Counted from the stretch's first letter, positions 8,439 through 16,798 are shown. The stretch: DNA of 64,000 bases from Shimia sp. R9_2 (GCF_017743735.1 NZ_JAGHRO010000001.1:806001-870000); one strand, 5' to 3'. Translations and numbers: made by a program. The notes: a model not told the origin generated them from the sequence alone.

Positions 8439-8521
8439 TTTTCTTTACGTTTGGTCATGCAAATGGAGGGGGTAGCAACCTATTTGGCTTCGCCCGTGTT
8501 TGGCGCATAAGGGGACAGGGA

Positions 8522-9259
8522 ATGAGTAAGGGTTTCTGGCGCGTGAATATTAGGAATAATCGCGATCGATGGGTTTTGGGTTTTGTGGTGACAGTGGCAT
8601 CCCTGATAGGCTCATTAGTGCTGACCTCTGTGCTGTCGCCCACCGGCCTGTCACCTCAGGCGCTGCTGCCCTCTGTGACTGTTCCGCTGATTGTTGCGCC
8701 ATTGGCCGTCAATTGGGCCACGAAGAAAACCTTGCGTGTCTATGAGCTCAATCGTGAACTCGAACGGATTTTGGCGCATGACAGCCTGTCGGGCCTGCTG
8801 AACAGGGCTGCGTTCTTTGATCTTTTTGCCTCTGATACTGCCCTTGGGCGCGGGGCGATTCTGCTGGTAGACATCGATGGTTTCAAAGCCATCAACCAGA
8901 ACCATGGCCATAAGATCGGAGATCAGGTGATTGCCTTGGTGGCGCAGGTTCTGAAGGTGCAGACGGCGGCAGGTGGCTATGCGGCGCGGGTGGGCAGCGC
9001 GCAATTTGCAGTTTTTCTGCCCGATGATCTGGGGCGTGCGCCCTTGGACTTTGCCGAGGGCATTCGCAGCGCGGTGGAGCAGGAGGCTTTGCCAGCGGAT
9101 CAGGGCAGCGTGTCCTGCACGGTGTCGATTGGCGTGGAGTATCGCGAAGGGGATGAGGACATCGATTCAGCAATGCGGCGTGCGGATCAGGGGCTGAGTG
9201 CGGCTCAGGACGCAGGGCACAACCGCGTGCGTCAATATCAGTATCTGGCTCTGGTGTGA
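8522..9259 (+). CDS. Membrane protein with degenerate GGDEF domain
   Basis: A 245-residue protein with two N-terminal membrane segments (about residues 15-36 and 42-62), a short linker containing NRELERILAHDSLSGLLNRAAF (split here only as the usual GGDEF entry motif), and a GGDEF fold. The substrate-binding D of LVDIDGFKAINQNHGHKIGD is present, but the signature GGDEF is GSAQF (residues 158-162, bases 8993-9007). Loss of the GD/DE acidic residues should abolish cyclic-di-GMP synthesis, so it is more likely a nucleotide-sensing or structural protein. I chose ATG 8522, which follows AGGGA and begins a typical N-terminus; the frame is open back to 8435. Confidence 0.8.
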   Translation: MSKGFWRVNIRNNRDRWVLGFVVTVASLIGSLVLTSVLSPTGLSPQALLPSVTVPLIVAPLAVNWATKKTLRVYELNRELERILAHDSLSGLLNRAAFFDLFASDTALGRGAILLVDIDGFKAINQNHGHKIGDQVIALVAQVLKVQTAAGGYAARVGSAQFAVFLPDDLGRAPLDFAEGIRSAVEQEALPADQGSVSCTVSIGVEYREGDEDIDSAMRRADQGLSAAQDAGHNRVRQYQYLALV

Positions 9260-9293
9260 GCCGGACGCCGGAGCGGGCCATACCGCCGGGGCG

Positions 9294-9557
9294 TCAGAGG
9301 AGCCGCTGCGCACCACGCTGACCATAGATCAATACGACATGATTATGGATGTGGTGCAGAACGGGAATATGCTGGCCTGCGCGCCGCGCCACCTGCTGCG
9401 GCCTTACGCGGAGGATGGCCGGTTGCGGGTGCTTTCGCAAAGCGCATTGCAGCCTGTGTGGCGCGCCTCGGCGGCCTATCGGCCTGTGTCGGCGCTGTCT
9501 CCGGCCTTTTCCGCATTGCTTGAGATGATACAGAGCTGGTTTGCACAGCAGACATAA
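9294..9557 (+). pseudogene. LysR regulator remnant (C-terminal effector domain only)
   Basis: About 88 residues in one frame resemble the last third of a LysR effector-binding domain: TLTIDQYDMIMDVVQNGNML, then CAPRHLLRPYAEDGRLRVLS, then a C-terminal helix ending [10 protein letters not shown]. There is no DNA-binding domain and no plausible start with a ribosome site. It begins directly after the stop of the GGDEF-like gene. I interpret it as the leftover of a LysR gene whose 5' part was deleted, perhaps when the upstream gene was placed here. Confidence 0.6.
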
Positions 9558-9600
9558 CGCGCCGAAGCGCGTGGATGGGTCTTTAAGCTTGGATGCGGGC

Positions 9601-10101
9601 TCAGGCGTCGCGGCTGAGACGTTCTTCGAGCACCTCAAACGGCACACCGGGGGCGTCTTTGGCGCCACGGATCACCAGAGAGGTTTTCACGCTGGCCACA
9701 TTGTCAGCGCTTGTCAGCTCTTCGGTGAGGAAGGTCTGAAAGGTGCTGAGATCGGGGGCCACGCATTTCAGGATGAAATCCACCTCGCCATTGAGCATGT
9801 GGCATTCGCGCACAAGCGGCCATTGGCGGCAGCGCTCTTCAAAGGCGGAGAGATCCACTTCGGCCTGAGAGACAAGCCCGACCATGGCAAAGACCTGCAC
9901 CTCAAAGCCAAGTTCGCGGCTGTCCACATCGGCGTGGTAGCCACGGATATAGCCGGCGTCCTCCAGCGTGCGCACGCGGCGCAGGCAGGGCGGGGCAGAG
10001 ATGCCGACTCGTTTGGCGAGTTCGACATTGGTCATGCGGCCGTCGGCCTGAAGCTCTGCGAGGATTTTGCGATCAATCGGATCAAGCCGGTGTCCGGGCA
10101 T
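9601..10101 (-). CDS. Lrp/AsnC family transcriptional regulator
   Basis: A 166-residue regulator with the classic Lrp opening ([20 protein letters not shown]), helix-turn-helix ([20 protein letters not shown]) and C-terminal RAM ligand-binding domain (about residues 65-150, with [20 protein letters not shown]). Such proteins form octamers and usually respond to amino acids. It is divergent from trxB, and a pair of direct repeats lies in the 216-base gap. Confidence 0.9.
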   Translation of the reverse strand: MPGHRLDPIDRKILAELQADGRMTNVELAKRVGISAPPCLRRVRTLEDAGYIRGYHADVDSRELGFEVQVFAMVGLVSQAEVDLSAFEERCRQWPLVRECHMLNGEVDFILKCVAPDLSTFQTFLTEELTSADNVASVKTSLVIRGAKDAPGVPFEVLEERLSRDA

Positions 10102-10153
10102 GTCTCTGTCTCATTGGTCAAATTCGCGGTTGTTATATCACCAAAGGGCGCGC

Positions 10154-10183
10154 GCGCAATATTGTTTCGTGTTAGCGCAATAT
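10154..10183. promoter_or_regulatory. Direct repeats between the Lrp-type gene and trxB
   Basis: GCGCAATAT occurs at 10154-10162 and again at 10175-10183, 21 bases apart, so both copies face the same side of the helix. The site is 53 bases from the Lrp start and 135 bases from trxB. This is a plausible autoregulatory site; the trxB promoter may overlap it. Confidence 0.35.
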
Positions 10184-10317
10184 CCTTTTGCGGATTTCCT
10201 ACTCACGCTTGTTTGTTGAGCAGAGTGTTCCGCTTTTGGGTCTTGGGCTTTCCCTGCGGGGCGGGGATGGCTATATCGGCTACCGACTTAGATTTTGCAA
10301 TGCAGAAAGGTGCCTTC

Positions 10318-11259
10318 ATGGCCGAGACAAAACACACCAAGGTTCTGATCATCGGGTCGGGGCCTGCGGGGTATACTGCGGGTGTTTATGCAAGCCGCGC
10401 AATGCTGGAGCCTGTGCTGGTGCAGGGTATTGAGCCCGGCGGCCAGCTGACCACCACCACCGAGGTGGAGAACTATCCTTCCTTCGTGGAGGTGCAGGGC
10501 CCGGAGCTGATGCAGAAGATGGAAGAGCACGCCCGCGCGATGGGCTGTGAGATCATCGGCGACATCATCACCGATCTCGACCTGAGCGAACGCCCGTTCA
10601 AAGCCAAGGGCGACAGCGGCACGCTTTACACCGCTGATGCCGTCATTCTGGCGACCGGTGCGCGCGCCAAATGGCTGGGTCTGGAAAGCGAAGAGGCTTT
10701 CAAAGGCTTTGGCGTGTCGGCCTGTGCGACCTGTGACGGGTTCTTCTATCGCGGCCAGGAGATCGTGGTTGTGGGCGGCGGCAACACCGCTGTTGAGGAA
10801 GCGCTGTTCCTCACGAACTTTGCCTCCAAAGTGACCCTGATCCACCGTCGTGACGAGCTGCGCGCAGAGAAGATCCTGCAGGACCGCCTGTTCAAGAACG
10901 AGAAGATCGAAACCCTCTGGTTCCACGAGCTCGATGAGGTTGTGGGCGACGAGATGCCCAAGGGCGTGACTGGCGTGAAGGTGAAACATGTGGAGACCGG
11001 TGAGATCACCGAGATCCCGGCAAAAGGCGTGTTTATCGCCATCGGCCACGCGCCTGCGAGCGAGCTGGTGAAAGACCAGCTGGAGCTGCACAATGGCGGC
11101 TATGTTCAGGTTGAGCCCGGCACCTCCAAAACCTCCATCCCCGGCGTGTTTGCTGCGGGTGATCTGACCGATCACGTCTACCGTCAGGCGGTCACATCCG
11201 CAGGCATGGGCTGTATGGCGGCGCTAGATGCGGAGCGCTTTGTGGCTGAAAACAGCTGA
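10318..11259 (+). CDS. trxB: Thioredoxin-disulfide reductase
   Basis: A 313-residue flavoprotein that uses NADPH to reduce thioredoxin. It shows the FAD-binding fold ([20 protein letters not shown]), the redox-active disulfide in [13 protein letters not shown], the NADPH-binding fold ([17 protein letters not shown]) and the C-terminal FAD motif ([20 protein letters not shown]). Length is normal for the family. The frame is open for 770 bases upstream because it runs antisense to the Lrp gene; the ATG at 10318 ([10 protein letters not shown]) gives the standard N-terminus. A terminator follows about 25 bases after the stop. Confidence 0.96.
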   Translation: MAETKHTKVLIIGSGPAGYTAGVYASRAMLEPVLVQGIEPGGQLTTTTEVENYPSFVEVQGPELMQKMEEHARAMGCEIIGDIITDLDLSERPFKAKGDSGTLYTADAVILATGARAKWLGLESEEAFKGFGVSACATCDGFFYRGQEIVVVGGGNTAVEEALFLTNFASKVTLIHRRDELRAEKILQDRLFKNEKIETLWFHELDEVVGDEMPKGVTGVKVKHVETGEITEIPAKGVFIAIGHAPASELVKDQLELHNGGYVQVEPGTSKTSIPGVFAAGDLTDHVYRQAVTSAGMGCMAALDAERFVAENS

Positions 11260-11282
11260 GCTGTTTGACAACGAAACACGGG

Positions 11283-11318
11283 CGGGGTCGCGGCAGATGC
11301 TGCGGCCCCGTTTGTTTT
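11283..11318 (+). terminator. Terminator after trxB
   Basis: An imperfect GC-rich hairpin (CGGGGTCGCGGC pairing with GCTGCGGCCCCG around AGAT) is followed by TTTGTTTT, 24 bases after the trxB stop. Confidence 0.75.
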
Positions 11319-11326
11319 GGTCGTTG

Positions 11327-11452
11327 GAGGGGGGCAGCCCCCAGCGTGGCTGCGCCACGCTCTCCCCGGAGTATTTGTGGCAGAATGAAGCGGACTGAAA
11401 TGACCTCAGAGTGGCCAAATCCCTGATGTGGCAGGGGCGCGGCGCCCCTAGG
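11327..11452. repeat. Intergenic palindromic repeat element, copy 1
   Basis: This non-coding stretch is built of short palindromes: GGGGGGCAGCCCCC, GCGTGGCTGCGCCACGC, a CCCCGGAGTATTTGTGGCAG box, and CAGGGGCGCGGCGCCCCTA. Its reverse complement shares CCCCTGCCACATCAGG and the CCCCGG-ATATTT-GGCA box with the region after hisD (34056-34160), so both are copies of one dispersed element. The stop codon of the neighbouring minus-strand gene lies just inside its edge. Confidence 0.55.
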
Positions 11453-12503
11453 CTGCGCTGCCGATGGGGGTCTTGCCGGAGAAGAGATCGGCGCAGGTGC
11501 TGGCCAAGCTGTTGATCGCCTGTTCAATTTGCGCCAGCAGCGCTTGCACCGCAGCCATGGCTGCCTTGGCCGGGTCAAAATCGGGCAGTTTGCCAAGCGC
11601 ATCCTGAAGCATATCCCGCGCTTTTTTCATCGCATCCCGGATCGGTTTGAAGGCCCAATCGGTGAACTTCTTTTTGAGCTTGTGAAACTCGCGGTCGATT
11701 TGATCGAGAAAACCTTTGATTTTGCGGTAGGTTTTGCCGCCGAGTTTCTCGCCAAGGGCGAGGAAGCTTTTGATCGTGGCTTCCCCGTAGTGGGCGAGTT
11801 GGGCGAGGGCAGAGCTGATGGCGTGAATGGCGTCGCGGATTGGTTTGAGGCCCGCATAGACCTTTTCGATGAAATCGCTGAAATCCACCGCCTTCGTGAG
11901 CGCGTTCACCGCAGCCTCGCCCGCGCGCTCTGCCGCATTGAGGGCGCTCCGCGCCTGATCTTTGGCGTCGTTTAAAGGGCGCACGATGGGGGTGAGCGGT
12001 TGATCCAACGCCGCAGCGCAGCGGTTGACGGAAGCGGGTGTCTCGCAGCCCTCATAATGTTTGAGCAGCGCTGTGGTGACGGTTTCGGCGCGTTCCAGAA
12101 AGCCTTCGACATTTGCGATCGCGGCCCAGGAGGTATCGACAGGTTTTTTGAGCTCAAAAAACGCTTCCGTGGCTTTGTCGACATCCTTTTGAATGTCGCC
12201 CAGAACGGTCTGCACTTCGCCAAGGACCGTGTTGATGCTGCCCAGCGTTTCGGCGGCGAATTTGGCCTCTTCGCCAATCTCCGGCAGCCAAGTGGCGGCT
12301 TTGCAGGCTTTTTGCAGGTTGGAGAGAACCGAGTGGATCTCTTTGACTTTGTCTTTCATGCGTTTTGGAGTTTTTTCGATCCGCTCCAGCGCGTTGAGCG
12401 CATCATGCACGTCTTTGAGCGGCGTCGAGAAATAATCGATGTCGTTGTAAAGATCGCCCAGATCCCTGTTGAGATCGCTGAGCGGGGAAGCGGGTGCGGT
12501 CAT
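11448..12503 (-). CDS. Helical/coiled-coil protein of unknown function
   Basis: A 351-residue soluble protein made almost wholly of amphipathic helices rich in Ala, Lys, Glu and Leu, with no signal peptide and no membrane segment. Runs such as DVHDALNALERIEKTPKRMK and RAGEAAVNALTKAVDFSDFI are typical. Only three cysteines are seen in the middle and one pair near the C-terminus (STCADLFSG). I chose the ATG at 12503 because AGGAG lies at the right distance upstream; the open frame to 12785 adds an implausible N-terminus. The helical pattern recalls apolipoprotein-like or phasin-like surface-binding proteins, but I do not recognise a family. It is divergent from the membrane cyclase gene. Confidence 0.7.
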   Translation of the reverse strand: MTAPASPLSDLNRDLGDLYNDIDYFSTPLKDVHDALNALERIEKTPKRMKDKVKEIHSVLSNLQKACKAATWLPEIGEEAKFAAETLGSINTVLGEVQTVLGDIQKDVDKATEAFFELKKPVDTSWAAIANVEGFLERAETVTTALLKHYEGCETPASVNRCAAALDQPLTPIVRPLNDAKDQARSALNAAERAGEAAVNALTKAVDFSDFIEKVYAGLKPIRDAIHAISSALAQLAHYGEATIKSFLALGEKLGGKTYRKIKGFLDQIDREFHKLKKKFTDWAFKPIRDAMKKARDMLQDALGKLPDFDPAKAAMAAVQALLAQIEQAINSLASTCADLFSGKTPIGSAA

Positions 12504-12762
12504 GGGGGAACTCCTGAAAACAGATACTAGAGAAACATCAACAGTGCGGAGCATGCAGCGTGTCGGGGTGCAGCACGGCGGGCTATGGAGGCTTGATCCA
12601 GCAAGTCTAACAGAAAACGGGGTGTGATGCAGCCGGCTGGGCAAGAGCGTGTTGGAAAGATCGCGCGCACAGCACATCTGCGCGAGGGCGCAGAGGGTGA
12701 TCTTGACGCTGGTGGGGGTGTTGGCCAGTTTGAGGCAGGGCAACATTTTTGAACGGGCGCAT

Positions 12763-14442
12763 ATGAATACTCTTTGGAAAGGCAACTGGCGGGTGCGGGT
12801 ACGGATTGTGTCCGGCCTGATCCTGTTTGCCTATGTGCTGGTGCATTTTCTCAACATCGGCTTGGGGCTGGTTTCGCTGGATCTGGCAGAAGCGTTTCAA
12901 GACATGCGCGAGTTGGTGCACCGCAGCTTTCTGGGCAGTGTGGTGCTTTATGGCGCGTTTCTGTTGCACGGGGGGCTGGCGTTGTGGCGTCTGGCACGGC
13001 GGCGGACGTTGCGGGTGCCGATCTGGGAGTGGATTCAGGTCGCGCTGGGGTTGACGATCCCGTTCCTGCTGATCACCCATGTGGTGCACACGCGGATGGC
13101 GCATGAGGTTTTCCTGCTCAATGACGAGATGGGCTATATCGTCGGGCTGATCTGGAACACCGGCAGCGGCTGGAAGCAGGCGGCGCTGCTTTTGATCACA
13201 TGGGCGCACGGCTGTATGGGCGTGCATTTCTGGCTGCGCACGCAGGACTTCTGGGAGCGGGTGCTGCCGGCGTTTATTGCTTTTGGTGTGCTGGTGCCGG
13301 CCTTCGCGCTGGCTGGCTTTATGGTGCAGGGGCGGCTGCAATCTGCGGCGTTGCAGGACCCGGATGTGTTTCCGGCTCTGGCGGAATACTACAACTGGCT
13401 GTCAGCAGAAGCCTTTGCCACGCTGCATCACCGGAGCACCATCGCGATCTGGGCGTTTGCAGCGGTGCTGGCTGTGGTGGTCATCGCCATGGCGGCGCGA
13501 CGGCTCTTGGCGCGGCGGGGTGCTGTGCGGATCAAATATGTCTCCGGCCCTGAGATTTCGGGGCAGCCCGGCATGACGCTTCTGGAGATGTCGCGCGCTT
13601 CGGGTGTGGCGCATTTGGCGATGTGTGGCGGGCGTGGGCGCTGTACCACCTGCCGCGTGATTGTTGAAGAAGGTGCTGAGCATCTGCCGCCGCCCAGCCC
13701 GGAAGAAGAGGCCAGTCTGGCGGCGGTGAATGCACCGCCCAATGCGCGGCTGGCTTGCCAATTGCGGCCGGTGCAGCCTGCCACGGTTTTGCGGGTCTTT
13801 AACAGCGATGGCGGGCGGGTGCGGGCGCACCAGAGCCTCGGCAAAGAGCGCAATATGGCGATCCTGTTTCTGGACATGCGCGGGTTTACCGCGCGCACCA
13901 CGGGCCAGCTGCCCTATGATGTGGTCTTTCTGCTGAACCGCTTCTTTGATGCCATTGTGCCCTCGGTCATTGGGGCAGGCGGCACGGTGGACAAATACCT
14001 TGGCGATGGGCTTCTGGCGGTGTTTGAGCAGGAAGATGAGGCGGCAAGTGCGCGGGCAGCGATGGAGGCGGCGATTGGCATCAGCTCGGCGCTGGCGACC
14101 TTCAACCAGGCCCTGAAAGCGGAAAAAGCCGCGCCGGTTGCCATCGGCATGGGCGTGCATCTGGGCACGCTGGTGATTGGGGAGATCGGTGCTGCGCAGC
14201 ACGCACCGCGCACCATCATTGGCGACACGGTGAATGCGGCGAGCCGTCTTGAGGGGGCCACCAAGGATCTTGGGGTGGAGCTTCTGGTGTCGGAGAACGT
14301 GTTGCGCGCGGTTGGTCAGGATGTGGATCGGCTGGATCTGGAGATTTTGGAGCTGCGCGGGGTGTCAAAGCCGGTGCTGGCGTTGCCTGTGCAGATTGGC
14401 AGTGATCTGCGTGAAATTCTGGATCAGGAAGCCGCCGCATAA
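12763..14442 (+). CDS. Membrane adenylate/guanylate cyclase with putative heme-b anchor and 2Fe-2S domain
   Basis: A 559-residue three-part protein. Residues 1-250 hold about six membrane helices with membrane histidines (H28, H69, H106, H109, H149) that look like heme ligands of a succinate-dehydrogenase-type cytochrome b. Residues 255-345 are a plant-type ferredoxin domain with C288-x5-C294-x2-C297 and C332. Residues 360-545 are a class III cyclase domain with metal-binding aspartates in LFLDMRGFT (D371) and YLGDGLLAVFE (D415) and the GDTVNAASRLEG motif. It should make cAMP (or cGMP) under redox or quinone control. As I recall, Sinorhizobium meliloti CyaC has a comparable diheme anchor. The ATG at 12763 gives the membrane domain a normal start; the frame is open upstream. 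Confidence 0.85.
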   Translation: MNTLWKGNWRVRVRIVSGLILFAYVLVHFLNIGLGLVSLDLAEAFQDMRELVHRSFLGSVVLYGAFLLHGGLALWRLARRRTLRVPIWEWIQVALGLTIPFLLITHVVHTRMAHEVFLLNDEMGYIVGLIWNTGSGWKQAALLLITWAHGCMGVHFWLRTQDFWERVLPAFIAFGVLVPAFALAGFMVQGRLQSAALQDPDVFPALAEYYNWLSAEAFATLHHRSTIAIWAFAAVLAVVVIAMAARRLLARRGAVRIKYVSGPEISGQPGMTLLEMSRASGVAHLAMCGGRGRCTTCRVIVEEGAEHLPPPSPEEEASLAAVNAPPNARLACQLRPVQPATVLRVFNSDGGRVRAHQSLGKERNMAILFLDMRGFTARTTGQLPYDVVFLLNRFFDAIVPSVIGAGGTVDKYLGDGLLAVFEQEDEAASARAAMEAAIGISSALATFNQALKAEKAAPVAIGMGVHLGTLVIGEIGAAQHAPRTIIGDTVNAASRLEGATKDLGVELLVSENVLRAVGQDVDRLDLEILELRGVSKPVLALPVQIGSDLREILDQEAAA

Positions 14443-14555
14443 GGCCGCCGAATGCGCAAAAGGCGAACACAGCTGTGTGATTACCTGCTGTGTCGCTAAA
14501 ATTTCACAAGTTTAGGGAGTGTAGGGGCTTTCTTTTTGAAATGTGCTGTGCAATG

Positions 14556-14571
14556 TGTTCACGAGTGAACA
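14556..14571. promoter_or_regulatory. Palindromic operator before the winged-helix/Sat gene
   Basis: TGTTCAC-GA-GTGAACA is a perfect inverted repeat with 7-base arms, centred 27 bases before the ATG at 14591. MarR-type winged-helix proteins bind such short palindromes in their own promoters, so autoregulation by the N-terminal domain of the gene product is plausible. Confidence 0.5.
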
Positions 14572-14590
14572 GACTTTGAGTCTCGTTGAG

Positions 14591-16666
14591 ATGTCCGACA
14601 CCACAGTCAAACCCAACCCAGACGAGGAAGATCTGATCTTCCGACTCCTGCGCCAGCTGGATGCGGCGCCGGATGCGTCTCAGCGGGCGACGGCGCAGGC
14701 GCTGGGCATTTCGTTGGGTCGGCTGAATGCGCAATTACGCGCGGCGGCGGACGCGGGGCTTATCACCATCAGCGACAGGGCCGGGCCGGACAAGCGCCAG
14801 CGCTTTGCCTATACGCTGACCACCCGTGGGGCGACGGAGAAGATGCGCCTCACCGACCAATTCCTTGCCCGCAAGCTGGCAGAATACAACGCACTCCATG
14901 CGGAATTGACAGGCTCAGCAAGCGGCCTTGTCCCCATCAAACACAGGACACATCCAATGCAAAACAACCTGGCTCCTATTCCTGAGCTTTATGTCTCCTA
15001 TGAGAGCGCTCAGAAACTGAAAGTCGAAGCGGCTGATCTGGTCAGCTGGGATCTGACACCGCGTCAGATCTGTGACCTTGAGTTGCTGATGAACGGCGGT
15101 TTCAACCCGCTTAAAGGCTTCCTGACCGAAGAAGACTACAACGGCGTTGTGGAAGACATGCGTCTGGCGGATGGCTCTCTGTGGCCAATGCCGATCACTC
15201 TGGATGTGAACGAAGAGTTCGCAGGCTCTTTGGAAGCGGGTCAGGACATCGCGCTGCGCGACCAAGAGGGCGTGATCCTCGCGACCATGACCGTGACTGA
15301 CAACTGGGTGCCAAACAAAGCCCGCGAAGCCGAGAAGGTTTTTGGTGCCGATGACGATGCGCACCCGGCAGTGAACTACCTGCACAACACTGCAGGCAAA
15401 GTGTACCTCGGCGGCCCGATCACCGGCATTCAGCAGCCTGTGCACTATGATTTCCGCGGCCGTCGCGACACGCCAAACGAGCTGCGCGCCTACTTCCGCA
15501 AGATGGGCTGGCGCAAAGTTGTGGCGTTTCAGACCCGCAACCCGCTGCACCGTGCGCACCAGGAGCTGACCTTCCGCGCCGCGAAAGAAGCGCAGGCCAA
15601 CCTGCTGATCCACCCGGTTGTCGGCATGACCAAGCCGGGCGATGTGGACCACTTCACCCGCGTGCGCTGCTATGAGGCGGTGCTGGACAAATACCCGGCC
15701 TCCACCACCTCCATGTCCCTGCTGAACCTAGCGATGCGTATGGCGGGCCCACGTGAGGCGGTCTGGCACGGTCTGATCCGCGCCAACCACGGCTGCACCC
15801 ACTTCATCGTTGGCCGCGACCACGCCGGCCCCGGCAAGAACTCCGCAGGCGAAGACTTCTACGGGCCTTATGACGCGCAGGATCTGTTCCGCGCGCATCA
15901 GGAAGAAATCGGCATCGAAATGGTCGACTTCAAACATATGGTGTGGGTGCAGGAGCGCGCACAGTATGAGCCGATGGATGAGATCAAGGACAAGGATGAA
16001 GTCACCATCCTGAACATCTCCGGCACCGAGCTGCGTCGCCGTCTGGCCGAAGGTCTGGAAATCCCTGAGTGGTTCTCCTTCCCTGAGGTGGTGAAAGAGC
16101 TGCGCAAGACCCGTCCGCCACGGGCGCAACAGGGTTTCACCGTGTTCTTCACCGGCTTCTCCGGCTCCGGCAAATCCACCATCGCCAACGCGCTGATGGT
16201 GAAGCTGATGGAGATGGGTGGCCGCCCTGTGACGCTTCTGGATGGTGACATCGTGCGTAAGAACCTCAGCTCCGAGCTGGGCTTCTCCAAAGAGCACCGT
16301 GACCTCAACATCCGCCGTATCGGCTATGTCGCGTCCGAGATCACCAAAAACGGTGGTATCGCGATCTGTGCGCCGATTGCGCCATATGCCACCACCCGTC
16401 GCGCGGTGCGTGAGGACATCGAGCAGTTTGGTGCCTTTGTTGAAGTGCACGTGGCGACCTCGATCGAGGAATGTGAGCGCCGTGACCGTAAGGGCCTCTA
16501 CAAGCTCGCACGCGAAGGCAAGATCAAGGAATTCACCGGGATTTCCGACCCCTATGACGTGCCTGCCGATCCAGAGCTGCGTGTGGAAACCGAAGGTGCC
16601 GACGTGGACAACTGCGCGCATCAGGTGATCCTGAAGCTGGAAAGCCTCGGCCTGATCAAAGGCTGA
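14591..16666 (+). CDS. sat/cysC: Winged-helix (MarR, EPS-associated type) domain in frame with bifunctional ATP sulfurylase/APS kinase
   Basis: One uninterrupted frame of 691 residues. Residues 1-105 match the small MarR-type EPS-associated regulators (EEDLIFRLLRQLDAAPDAS, ALGISLGRLNAQLRAAADAG, LTTRGATEKMRLTDQFLARK). A 20-residue linker leads to residue 123 (MQNNLAPIPELYVSYESA), the usual start of the 569-residue Rhodobacterales Sat/CysC enzyme. The ATP sulfurylase part shows QTRNPLHRAHQELT and GRDHAGPG; the APS kinase part has the P-loop GFSGSGKST (about residue 520). Together they make PAPS from sulfate and ATP. Translation may also begin independently at ATG 14957, giving only the enzyme. 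A terminator follows the stop. Confidence 0.88.
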   Translation: MSDTTVKPNPDEEDLIFRLLRQLDAAPDASQRATAQALGISLGRLNAQLRAAADAGLITISDRAGPDKRQRFAYTLTTRGATEKMRLTDQFLARKLAEYNALHAELTGSASGLVPIKHRTHPMQNNLAPIPELYVSYESAQKLKVEAADLVSWDLTPRQICDLELLMNGGFNPLKGFLTEEDYNGVVEDMRLADGSLWPMPITLDVNEEFAGSLEAGQDIALRDQEGVILATMTVTDNWVPNKAREAEKVFGADDDAHPAVNYLHNTAGKVYLGGPITGIQQPVHYDFRGRRDTPNELRAYFRKMGWRKVVAFQTRNPLHRAHQELTFRAAKEAQANLLIHPVVGMTKPGDVDHFTRVRCYEAVLDKYPASTTSMSLLNLAMRMAGPREAVWHGLIRANHGCTHFIVGRDHAGPGKNSAGEDFYGPYDAQDLFRAHQEEIGIEMVDFKHMVWVQERAQYEPMDEIKDKDEVTILNISGTELRRRLAEGLEIPEWFSFPEVVKELRKTRPPRAQQGFTVFFTGFSGSGKSTIANALMVKLMEMGGRPVTLLDGDIVRKNLSSELGFSKEHRDLNIRRIGYVASEITKNGGIAICAPIAPYATTRRAVREDIEQFGAFVEVHVATSIEECERRDRKGLYKLAREGKIKEFTGISDPYDVPADPELRVETEGADVDNCAHQVILKLESLGLIKG
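14941..14959 (+). promoter_or_regulatory. Internal ribosome site and start for the Sat/CysC enzyme
   Basis: ACAGGACACATCCAATG offers an AGGAC Shine-Dalgarno seven bases before the ATG at 14957. This is the position where the standard Sat/CysC protein begins, so the enzyme could be made separately even though no stop codon ends the upstream winged-helix domain. Confidence 0.5.
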
Positions 16667-16689
16667 TCTGAGGGCCTAGAGAATAGAGA

Positions 16690-16718
16690 AAGGCGCGGAG
16701 CGGTCCGCGCCTTTTTTA
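16690..16718 (+). terminator. Terminator after sat/cysC
   Basis: AAGGCGCGGA and TCCGCGCCTT form a perfect stem followed by TTTT and an A/T-rich end, 24 bases beyond the stop codon. Confidence 0.85.
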
Positions 16719-16798
16719 TGCCGCGCCACCGTTTGCCCTGCATCGCATCAGTGTGCGATCCCCTCTCAGACAAACGGCGTAGGGTATAACGCAGCCGA

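Noticed and set aside
9541-10317. Apparent N-terminal extension of TrxB by about 260 residues
   Set aside because: It is antisense to the Lrp gene and does not belong to TrxB; the standard protein begins at ATG 10318.
14443-14956. Separate MarR gene ending before sat/cysC
   Set aside because: No stop codon exists in this frame between the winged-helix part and the enzyme, so it was kept as one frame with a possible internal start.
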